From Terfezia claveryi (taxonomy: Eukaryota; Ascomycota; Pezizomycetes; Pezizales; Pezizaceae), in NCBI GenBank assembly GCA_015179025.1, contig WHUX01000131.1, forward strand, positions 1 through 64,000: DNA of 64,000 nucleotides, read 5' to 3'. The translations under genes and the position numbers were made by a program. Of the stretch, positions 11,690-20,899 are shown in pieces; position 1 is the stretch's first letter; the number at the start of each line of letters is the position of its first letter. The notes below the pieces were generated by a model, which was not told the origin of the DNA, ran no database searches, and saw nothing but the letters and a program-made list of their open reading frames with translations.

Positions 11690-11895
11690 AATTGCAGGCT
11701 GAATAGCGAGCTGGTAGGGAATTGCAGGCTAAATAAACAGCTAGTGAAGGGGTGAATTGCAGGCTGAATAAACAGCTGGCGAAGGGATGAATTACAGGCT
11801 GAATAAATAGTTGGCGAAGAAGTTAATTGCAGGCTAAATAAACAGCTGGCGAAGGGTTGAATTGCAGGTTGAATAAACAGCTGGCAAAGGGGTGC
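11690..11895. repeat. 34-bp tandem repeat, inner left arm
   Basis: Five to six copies of a unit containing GAATTGCAGGCTGAATAAAC and AGCTGGCGAAGGG. Mirrored at about 13400-13620. Confidence 0.85.
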
Positions 11896-12011
11896 TGATT
11901 CTGAACATCCAGCTGGGAAAGGGGTGAATATTAGGGATATTGCATAACCTCAGTTAACTTGTGGTCTCTCTGCTTGCTGTTAGCTAATCCTGTACACTAT
12001 GACTAAGAACA

Positions 12012-12260
12012 TTATAGAGGCAACCAGCAGATGAAGGATCTGTCCAACTCCACATCCCTTTGCTTGCTCATTCCCTCAGTGAACTGTTGGCAGTAGCTGC
12101 TAGAAATTGCTGCTAGTGTGTGTATGATGCAAGTGCACTTGCAGGAACCACAACCCTCGAGCCCATTTCTTACCAATATAGCACAGCGTAATCTTATTAT
12201 TGCGTTGAGAGGAATGACAACAATTCTCGCAAAGGAGACTTCTGAATTGTGTTGTGCCAT
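12012..12260 (-). CDS. Possible small ORF (82 codons) of the palindromic element
   Basis: An 82-codon frame points outward in the inner left arm. It reads through several paired cysteines (CGSCKCTC). The mirror copy at 13045 keeps the same reading for about 57 residues and then has TGA where this copy has CAA. I recognise no family. It may be a small accessory protein of the element or chance. Confidence 0.2.
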   Translation of the reverse strand: MAQHNSEVSFARIVVIPLNAIIRLRCAILVRNGLEGCGSCKCTCIIHTLAAISSSYCQQFTEGMSKQRDVELDRSFICWLPL

Positions 12261-12523
12261 ATTAGGAAGACACGGGAAATTTGGTATATACTAGTACACC
12301 CAACTGAGTATGGTCAACCCCGCTTAGCAGACCTTGCAGCTGCCGGCTCGGCTATACTAGCTCAGAGTGGCAATAAGTTCTAGGGTTGTTGTCTTGCCGA
12401 GGGTGCGCTATGCCTGTGCAGGCAATAGTGGTATCTGGCAATACTTCTGGGTCTTTATGTAGTTGTGAGGAAGGTAACAACTGTAATATGTATGGAACTC
12501 ATGCATTTGGGGTCCCTCTATAT

Positions 12524-12781
12524 CTATGAATTTGTTTGTTTTCGGGGTCATACATATAGAGAGACCCGAAAACACATGAATTCATACAGATAGAGAGACC
12601 CGAAAATACATGAATTCATACATATAGAGAGACTCGAAAACACATGAATTCATACATATAGATAGACTCGAAAACACATGAATTCATACATATACAGAGA
12701 CTCGAAAACATATATATAGAGAGACCAGAAAACATATGAATTCATATATATAGAGAGACCCGAAAACACATGAATTCATAT
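12524..12781. repeat. Loop of the palindrome: short 34-bp minisatellite array
   Basis: About seven units of the same 34-bp minisatellite in one orientation, preceded by one partial unit in the opposite orientation (about 12520-12550). The axis of the inner palindrome falls here, near 12652. Confidence 0.85.
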
Positions 12782-14093
12782 ATATTGAGGAACCCCAAAT
12801 GCATGAGTTCTATACATATTACAGTTGTTACCTTCCTCACAACTACGTAAAGACCCAGATGTGTTGCTAGATACTACTATTGCCTACACAGGCATAGCAC
12901 ACCCTCGTCAAAAGAACAACCCTAGAACTTATTGCTACTCTAAGCTAGCATAGCTGAGCTGGCAGCTGCAAGGTCTGCTAAGCGGGGTTGGCCATACCCA
13001 GTTGGATGTACTAGTATACACCAAATTTCCCATGTCTTCCTAATATGACACAGCACAATTCAGAAGTCTCCTTTGCGAGAATTGTTGTCATTCCTCTCAA
13101 CGCAATAATTAGATCACGCTGTGCCATATTGGTAAGAAATGGGCTCGAGGGTTGTGCTTCCTGCAAGTGCACTTGCATCATGCACATACTAGTAGCTATT
13201 TCTAGCAGCTACTGCTGACAGTTCGCTGAGGGAATGAGCAAGCAAAGGGACGTGGAGTTGGACAGATCCTTCATCTGCTGGTTGCCTCTATAATGTTCTT
13301 AGTCATAGTGTACAGGATTAGCTAACAGTAAGCAGAGAGACCACAAGTTAACTGAGGTTATGCAATATCCCTAATATTCACCCCTTTCCTAGCTGGGTGT
13401 TCAGAATTAGCACCCTTCGCCAGCTGTTTATTCAACCTGCAATTCAACCCTTCGCCAGCTGTTTATTTAGTCTGCAATTCAGCTCTTCGCCAACTATTTA
13501 TTCAGCCTGTAATTCACCTCTTCGCCAGCTGTTTATTCAGCCTGCAATTCACCCTTTCGCCAGCTGTTTATTCAGCCTGCAATTCACCACCAGCTCGCTA
13601 TTCAGCCTGCAATTTATCCAATATTAGCTCATTGCCAGCTTGACATGCCACTAGCTAGCCATATGGCCACTTTATTTTTTGATATCACCCACTGTGGCAT
13701 TTACCCTAAACTCGCCATCGTATTTACCCTGAATTCTGAAAACGGGAGTTTGGTCGTTGGGGCAGCATAAATCAGTGGGGAGGGGCCGCATGAACCAGTG
13801 GGGTGGGGGGGTAGCATGAATTAGTGGGGGGGGGCAGCATGAACCAGGTGGGGAGGAGATGGGGGCAGTGCTAGCCAATGGGCGAGGGAAGGGCAGCATG
13901 TACTAGCGGGGGAAGGAATGAACCAGTGGGGAAGGGAGGGAGGGCAGCACTAGCCAGCGGGGGAGGGAAGGGCAGCATGAACAAGCAAGGGAAGGAGGGG
14001 GGTATAAACCAGTGGAGAAGAGGAGGAGGGCAGCATTAGCCAGCGGGGGAGGGAAGGGCAGCATGAACGAGGGGGGGAAAGGAAGGAAGCCTT
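12782..14093 (-). repeat. Inner right arm of the palindrome
   Basis: Mirror image of 11213-12523: a unique block, the 34-bp tandem repeat (about 13400-13620), and a G/A-rich block (13750-14090) that is the complement of the C/T-rich block on the left. Confidence 0.85.
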
Positions 14094-14252
14094 GCCTCCA
14101 GCAATATTGCCTTGCCTCAGCTACAGCAATACTACCTTACCTCCGGCAATATTGCCTTCCTCCAGCAATACTGCCTTACCTCTGGCAGTATTGCTTTGCC
14201 TCCAGCAGTATTGCCTTGCCTCCAGCAACATTGCCTTGCCTCCAGATCAAGC
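14092..14252. repeat. 20-bp satellite, right arm (short)
   Basis: Eight or so units, the complement of the left-arm satellite. This probably approximates the length before expansion on the left. Confidence 0.9.
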
Positions 14253-14431
14253 TATCATAGGAGGTATATATACTCGATATCCTCCTTTTCACATGTATGC
14301 GCACATGTATTCTCATAATGTGTCAACTAACACATGGTGACATATGATGGTGCCCAATACCCTCCGTTAGGTCTGTCACATAGGATTTGGTATGTGAGGC
14401 TAGGGTCATTCAGTTTGATGAAACTGACAAT

Positions 14432-14512
14432 AGGCATAGCGCAGTGGTAAGTACTTTACTTTACGGTTATGTCTATTTATTGAGGGCCTGAGTTCGAATC
14501 CCAGTGGAAGCA
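14432..14512 (+). other. tRNA-like sequence with pol III A and B boxes, right arm
   Basis: The A box TAGCGCAGTGG (14437-14447) and B box AGTTCGAATCC (14491-14501) match the eukaryotic consensus closely. Spacing is right for a tRNA, and the T-arm pairs at four of five positions. The acceptor stem does not pair, so a mature tRNA is not expected. This reads as a tRNA-derived SINE head or an internal pol III promoter carried by the element. Confidence 0.55.
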
Positions 14513-14734
14513 AGAAGTTAATTACCTTAATATCATTGGAAGAACGAGAGAGCAGGGTTGTCGGGTATCCATTCTTTAATACTCCAGTTCACTATATCTC
14601 TACCAAACCACAAGTCTACAATGAGGGCGACCTAAGAAGTAGTATGATGGCGCTCGGAGTATGGTAGACTGGAGTAACTCGTTTTGCCCCCCCCTACAAA
14701 CTACAATTTTGCCTCCGGCAATGATCTTATCTAT

Positions 14735-15810
14735 ATATATGAATTCATGTGTTTTCGGGTCTCTCTATAGTATATATGAATTCATGTGATTTCGGGTCTC
14801 TCTATATATATGAATTCATGTGTTTTCGGGTCTCTCTATATGTATATTTTCGAGTCTCTCTATATGTATGAATTCATGTGTTTTCGAGTCTCTCTATATA
14901 TATGAATTCATGTGTTTTCAAGTCTCTCTATATATATGAATTCATATGTTTTCGAGTCTCTCTATATATATGAATTCATGTGTTTTCGGGTCTCTCTATA
15001 TGTATGTTTTCGGATGTCTCTATATATATGAATTCATGTGTTTTCGGGTCTCTCTATATATATGAATTCATTTGTTTTCGGTTCTCTCTATATGTATGTT
15101 TTCGAGTCTCTGTATATGTATGAATTCATGTGTTTTCGGGTCTCTCTATATATATGAATTCATGTGTTTTCGGGTCTCTCTATATGTATGTTTTCGGGTC
15201 TCTCTATATATATGAATTCACAGGTTTTCGGGTCTTTCTATATATATGAATTCATATGTTTTCGGTTCTCTCTATATGTATGTTTTCAAGTTTCTATATA
15301 TGTATGAATTCATGTGTTTTCGGGTCTCTCTATATATATGAATTCATGTGTTTTCGGGTCTCTCTATATATATGTTTTTGAGTCTCTGTATATGTATGAA
15401 TTCATGTGTTTTCGAGTCTATCTATATGTATAAATTCATGTGTTTTCGAGTCTCTCTATATGTATGAATTCATGTGTTTTCGGGTCTCTCTATCTGTATG
15501 AATTCATGTGTTTTCGGGTCTCTCTATATATATGAATTCAAGTGTTTTCGAGTCTCTCAATATATATGAATTCATGTGTTTTTGGGTCTCTCTATATATA
15601 TGAATTCATATGTTTTCAGGTCTCTCTATATGTATGAATTCATGTGTTTTCGAGTCTCTCTATATGTATGAATTCATGTGTTTTCGAGACTCTCTATATG
15701 TATGAATTCATGTGTTTTCGAGTCTCTCTATATATATAAATTTATGTGTTTTCGGTTCGAGTCTCTCTATATGTATGAATTCATGAGTTTTCGTATATAT
15801 ATGAATTCAT
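14735..15810. repeat. 34-bp minisatellite array, right arm
   Basis: Complement of the array at 6440-7446: about 30 units containing ATGAATTCATGTGTTTTCG and TCTCTCTATATGT, with short variants lacking the palindrome. Confidence 0.95.
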
Positions 15811-16139
15811 GTGTTGCTAGGGCCTTCAGCTCATTCCCTCATTAGGTGAGGGCGTCCAGCACATTCCGCATTCCCCAATTATACATAATGCTGGCTAGGG
15901 TGTCCAGCGCATTCTCCAACTATACGTATTGCTGGCTAGGGCCTCCAGCGCATTCTCCAACTATGCACATTGCTGGCTAGTACATCCAGCGTATTCCCCA
16001 ATCATATGTATTGCCTCTACTAAGAAAAGCTTTATAAGAAGTCTAGATATTGACAACTTCTTTCCTTAGATCCCCAGTCTGTCTTACCCCTACCTACTTG
16101 TTATGTCTACCTCTATTTTTCCTGATGGTACCGAGGAAG

Positions 16140-18380
16140 CATTCTAGGCTTGGATGCAGTCCAATGAAAACCTCAACCATGCTCGTTTCCCCAGCAACAA
16201 ATATGATGATCCTATATCTATTCTGACCTCCCTAGATCCCAATACTAAAGCTCTTGAGTCTATGACAGATAAACGTAAGAGGCAGAAATGGTCAAATTCC
16301 AGAGGTGATGCACTTGACAATAATGAGTTAGTAGATGGGAAATTATAGCACAAGGCAGTTGATAAACATCCGCAGGGGTAAATCTTTATAGTATTATCAA
16401 TGGGTTCAAGAGCTAATTCTAGTATTATAGGCAAGTTGTTAGACTAGAAGAAGTATATCAATCAATTTTGGACTGCTATCTCCGTTGTCATCATCTAGGG
16501 ATCAAAAAAACCTTTTAGCTTGTTCAGGAGAAATTTTATGGAATCTTTAGGCAAGAGGTTTTTTGGCTACTAAAATACTGCACTATATGTATTCGGAGTC
16601 GGCCTTCGAATTCCCGGGCTCCTTTACAGCCTATTGAGTCCCATTATACATTAGAGCGAGTTCAGATCGACCTATTTGATATGAGAGCCACACCTCATAA
16701 TAGGAACCATTGGATCTTACATATTAAAGACCACTTTTCCAAATATAGCTTTCTTTATCCTCTTCTTGATAAAACAGCAGCTGGAGTTACTAAGTATGTT
16801 GCTCAATGGATAGGGATTGTTGGAGTTCCTTACATTCTGCAGTGTGATAATGGAGCTGAGTTCAAGAGCATTCTCTTAGATTTATTGAGGAAATATAGGG
16901 TCAAAATAATCAATGGTAGGCCACGACATCTACAGACACAAGGGCTGGTTGAACAGGCAAATGGAGTCATGAAGACCAAGTTACGTTGTTGGCTTGCAGA
17001 CCATGATAGCCAGGGCTGGAGCGATGCACTGCCAGATATTGCTCTTAGTATGAACAGATAAAGCCACTCATCGTTAGGTGGTAAAATGCCCTATAGATAT
17101 TTTATAACTGGAAGCCTCGATAGGAGGACCAAGTTACAGTGGATCCTAATGCACAGCTGGATATATTAAGGATGAGGTTTTCGATGAGGCTTTTCAAGTA
17201 GGAACCGGAATTTGATACCATATGTATATACTAGAGATTTTACTGATATTTTTTCTAGGTATTATCTGTGAGTATAGCACCCTCGAGTACAGTACCCCCG
17301 AGCATAGTACCCTCCAGCACAGCACCTCCGAGCACAGCACTCCCAAGCATAGAACCCATGAGTATAGTACCCCTAAGCACAGCACTCCCGAGCACAGCAC
17401 TTCCGAGCACAGGACTCTCGAGCATAATACCCTTAAGCACAATAATCCCGAGTATAGCAACCCCCCTCCAGAGCTGCTTACTCTCAATTGATCCAGCGTT
17501 GTTGGAGACTACTGCAGTGACTCCAGAAGCTACTGCTATAGCGACTCTAGAGGCTACTGCTGTAACAACTCTGGAGGCTACTGCTATAGTGACTCTGGAG
17601 GCTACTGCTGTAGTGACTTCAGAGGCTACTACTGCTATACCTCCTACTATTCTACTCACGGAAGCAGAGGAATCAATACTATCCATTACCCAAAAGACTC
17701 GGGATCAAATGGCCAATCGTCATAATAAACGATTTATTATTGAGTCCTTTGAGCCCAATACAGTTGTTTCCCTGCGCATTCCTATAGAAGACCAGGGTAC
17801 TCTAGACCATCCTAGACTATATGCTCGAGTTATAGGCTAGCCACACTCTAGTAGATATTAACTACAGACAGAGTATGGTATCTTGGATCAATTATATCCA
17901 ACTGGTGAACTCAACCGGGTTCCTGAGCTTGTAGGTAAGTGCCTTATCCCTATTGTCAGCTTGATTTTCTTCTACTTATGCTTTCTCTAGCTACAACTTT
18001 GGATCTCATAAGTAATTCATTAGTAATCACTCTCCAGTGCGCTGCTACTCTAGCCTCTTAAATAACGAAGGTGCTTCTATACTGTACTTGCAGCAACAGC
18101 TCTACCTGTCAAACCAAATGGTGCAAGTGCTTCAAATCTGGCTCTAGATGCACTAACTATTGCCACTGGGGTAAGGACCGCTTGGGTGATTAGGCTGGGG
18201 CATGTCTAAACCTCGCTGCCCTTAAGGAGCATAATACTCGCACTGTAGTCTCACGCTCTACACTTGCACCTTCAGGCTCTACCTCCATGACTCGTCGTTC
18301 CTCCCTACTTACTGCTTCGGTCTCTAATTCAGCTGGTGGGGATAATTTACTAGATATTATAGTAGTTCGGAGAACTTGAT
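16140..18380 (+). pseudogene. Right-arm copy of the integrase-type transposase with CXC-like tail
   Basis: Order along the gene: an N-terminal region of unknown fold (about 16140-16600), an integrase core (16645-17060), a repetitive linker (17250-17690), a conserved segment (17690-17930), a likely intron near 17935-17990, a Cys motif of pattern CxCx5Cx4CxCx6Cx3C (18083-18163) and a basic tail ending TAG/TGA near 18380. The core keeps D (VQIDLFD), D (QCDNG) and E (LVEQAN), the DDE triad of Ty3-type integrases. Stops at about 16346, 16379, 16443 and 17059, usually where TGG or CAA is expected, break it. It is better preserved than the left copy. Ginger-type transposons and the host genes derived from them use this integrase fold; the CXC-like tail would bind zinc and perhaps DNA. 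The family assignment is by motif only. Confidence 0.8.
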
Positions 18381-18599
18381 TTCTGTTCTTTTATTTATCT
18401 GTTTTTTTTTTAGTTCATACTACTGCTTGTTTTATTTATTTGTATCTTATGTATATATGTCTGGTTATTTTGCTTGGTTATTTTGCTTGGTTATTTTGCT
18501 TGGTTGTTTCACTTGGTTGTTTCGGTTGGTTGTTTCTCTTACATAGATAGAATAGTTCTGTATGCAATAATTTTGTCCGGCTTGCAATAATTATGCTAG

Positions 18600-18734
18600 A
18601 AAATTATTCCACCGCTGGATGGCACGGTCACTAGTGCCAAAGCTGGGTGGGACGTCCCACCCAGCTTTAGCGTCCCACAGGCGTATGGGACGTCCCACAC
18701 GTGGGCGGGACGCACCGCTCTATGGGACAGAACA
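18600..18734 (-). repeat. Right terminal inverted repeat of the palindromic element
   Basis: Read on the minus strand it opens TGTTCTGTCCC. It contains the same GGGACGTCCC hairpin blocks as the left end. CTGA at 18735-18738 repeats the four bases preceding the left end. Confidence 0.85.
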
Positions 18735-19006
18735 CTGATAATCTGAATAAGCATTAGGATAGCTTGATTTTGCACGGCTGCTAAGACTTGACGTTCTTCG
18801 GCTGTCGCATCGGTAGAAGGTTAGAGTCCGTCAACCACTAGTTCCATCCCTCTCATGACCATTTTAATGGTGTCGGCCCAGTCCTCATAATTATTTTTAC
18901 CCGTAAGGGTTTCGATATTGTCTAGCTTAACTGAGGCTGGCTTGTAATCTTTAGGGAGGGTAAACCAGGAGGATGTGCAAGCCGAGTCCGACCTGGGGGT
19001 GGACAT
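18735..19006 (-). pseudogene. Copia gag relic, N-terminal part
   Basis: On the minus strand an ATG at 19006 opens a frame with KLDNIETLTGKNNYEDWADT, typical of the start of Copia gag proteins. It passes a stop at 18821 (where CAA or a similar codon would be expected) and continues in frame (EERQVLAAVQNQA) up to the CTGA target site of the palindromic element. The continuation is at 3517-3349. The copy is a relic, cut by two later insertions. Confidence 0.75.
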
Positions 19007-19645
19007 AATGAGGGAGGTCGGGTTTGGTATGTGCTTGAAGGTAGGTTGACTTATTTGCTGAGCAGTCCCTCATAACCTATTGCCAGGTTACTGTGGGAGT
19101 GATATCGCTGGGTATAGGAGGATGCAGCGGTGGACTCTTAGTGCAGTGAAGCAGGCTGATGCGAGTGTTCGGTCAAGAGTAGACAGTCTATTGAGTCTAT
19201 CGAGAGAAGCATTTTAATACATGAGTGCCCTGAGAGCTCGTATATATAGAGACGTTCAACGAAGCAGTCTGAGCTAGCTATCCTAAGAGCAGTAATACCA
19301 TGAGTATGCGCAAGCCGTTATGCCAGATACATGAGTGAGTACGCAAGCAGTGAAGAGCATTAGCTGCAAGCAATGAGTATTGGTGCGTAGGCTAGTAAGC
19401 GAAGATAGCTGAATACATGTCAACGGCAAGTATGAACACACGTGAAGAAGAAGAAGAAATAACGCAGAGATCCGTTAGCAGGGTAACAAGTGCTCGCAAT
19501 AGGCATCAGCAATACATAGCGGAGAGACTTGACCGTATGCGTAAAAAAATGGTCAGTTCAACACTGCCGAGTGATCTATCTTATTTGCGAATTAATACGG
19601 CCCACAAACATTCGATCACTCAGATATAGATTGTATAAACGGTAC
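19007..19645 (-). mobile_element. Probable 5' leader and LTR remnant of the Copia element
   Basis: The stretch upstream of the gag start carries a 20-bp word (19622-19641) shared with the solo LTR at 8776, but in the opposite orientation relative to gag. LTR borders could not be defined, and the assignment rests on position. Confidence 0.35.
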
Positions 19646-19812
19646 CCTATCCATAACAGAAGCATTCCCTGTACCCTGCCCATAATGACAACGACTGGTT
19701 TTGCAAGTCAGCTTCATTATATAATAATGCCACCCGATCCCCAATATCCGGCCATCATCCTGAAATAAACCCAAGATTACACTAATAAGGGATCCAAGGT
19801 ATTAACCCATTA

Positions 19813-20681
19813 TTACATCGTCAATGTCCTGCGACCCAGCCCGCCGGTCAACACGCCTTTCAAGCGACGATTCTCTTTGATGGTGCATGCCCTAGTATGT
19901 TCCACGTGCCCCATCAATTGACTGAAGAGCTTAAACTGCCTCCCACATCCTGGACAGTTGTAGATGTCCTCTGTGCGCTTCGGTGCATGGATGTTGGTGA
20001 TATGCCCATTAAGTCTCCCCAGCGTACTATATTCCTGGTCGCAGAAATAGCACTCGTACGCCCAACCATTCCATGCGCGTGAGGTCGCCCAGATATCCGG
20101 TTCTGGTTGCCACTGTCCATAGCCAATGAGCTTGCGGTTTGTGAAGACACCACGTGTGTCGATCTCGTGAACTCGTTCGTCGACCTTGCGGCGGTTCATC
20201 CCACTTACACAGGTTCCGGACTCGAGGTGAAGTGTGACCGCAGTGACGGTCGGAAAGCTACGGGTGCAGCCGGGGCATTGCATCGACTGTCCATGTGCTT
20301 TCGACCTCGTATGCTAGGTAGTGAGAGCATTAGTATTACACATAGGCCTGTTTAGGTGCTAGGTGTTACCTGTCTCAAATTGTTCTCATTCTCAAAGTAT
20401 TGGTCATGTAACTTGCACCAATGATGAACCTCTTCCTTATGAGCCTCCATAGTTTCCAATTGGCTGCACCCCCAGCTGCAGGGCTCGCAAACATAGCTCC
20501 AGATCTTCCTAAGGTGTTTGATGGAATTTACCTTATGCTGCTCTAATCCGTAAGCATTAGAGAAGGACTGTCTGCAGGGTTCACAGTTGTAGACTGGACG
20601 GTGAGCCGCAGAGTAGTCGAGATGTTGCTGGAGAGCATTTTCGTTGACAAAACAACGATCGCAGTCATCGCACCAAGCCAT
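19813..20681 (-). CDS. C2H2 zinc-finger protein (270 aa, two exons)
   Basis: Exon 1 is 20681-20370 and exon 2 is 20313-19813. The 56-bp intron has GTAACA...CTAG borders and is phase 0, joining NNLRQ to HTRSKAH, which completes a zinc finger. The protein has about six C2H2-type fingers: WCDDC...H...H near the N-terminus, YNCEPC, a partly degenerate WCKLH finger, MQCPGC..HLESGTC, YECYFC and YNCPGC, the last ending in H...C. This finger order with the 'LESGTC' finger is common in an abundant family of fungal C2H2 proteins of unknown role. The start at MAWCDDC was chosen because the frame upstream has no finger or other recognisable domain. It probably binds nucleic acid. No regulatory partner is evident, and it stands alone at the border of the repeat block. 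Confidence 0.8.
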
Positions 20682-20899
20682 GTTGAATCTCGTCTCCAAA
20701 GTCTGTGAAGAGGAGTGTAATAGAGCTTGAAAGGCTGTATGTTGAGCACAATGAGATATATAACAGGCTCCTTGCAGGTTCGGCGGAAGGCAGGACCTTA
20801 AACAGCAGAATTCAATCGTACTTCTTTTCTTGCTACTATATATTATTTGGTATACCCCAGGAAGCTTCCTCAATCTTTTGCAATGGAGTGTTTATCCGA

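Larger units (their letters stand above)
11213..12523 (+). repeat. Inner left arm of the palindrome
   Basis: A C/T-rich block (11213-11560), a tandem 34-bp repeat (11690-11895) and a unique block (11900-12523) mirror 12782-14093. For example AGTTGTGAGGAAGG at 12461 pairs with CCTTCCTCACAACT ending at 12844. The arms differ by scattered substitutions and small indels. Confidence 0.85.
3518..18734. mobile_element. Giant palindromic (foldback-like) DNA transposon, integrase-type
   Basis: The left end reads TGTGCTGTCCCATAGAG; the complement of the right end reads TGTTCTGTCCCATAGAG. CTGA lies directly outside both ends (3514-3517 and 18735-18738). The flanks join into one Copia gag reading, so this is an insertion of about 15.2 kb. 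Left arm 3518-12523 and right arm 12782-18734 carry the same blocks in mirror order around a loop of about 258 bp. Paired positions outside the satellite sum to about 22,200 (the CXC motif pairs at exactly 22,232), and inner blocks sum to about 25,310. The difference of about 3.1 kb is the expanded satellite plus a solo LTR in the left arm. Both arms encode outward-facing, broken integrase-like transposases. It resembles Ginger-type transposons, known for integrase-like transposases, TGT ends and short target duplications. A head-to-head dimer of a smaller element is the main alternative. Confidence 0.8.

Noticed and set aside
14432..14512. A functional tRNA gene
   Set aside because: A and B boxes are good, but the acceptor and anticodon stems do not pair.
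3518..18734. Palindrome as a pure assembly artefact
   Set aside because: The arms differ by many substitutions, one arm has an extra LTR and satellite growth, and the element has a target duplication in a split gag, so it is not a simple mirrored mis-join. Long reads would settle it.
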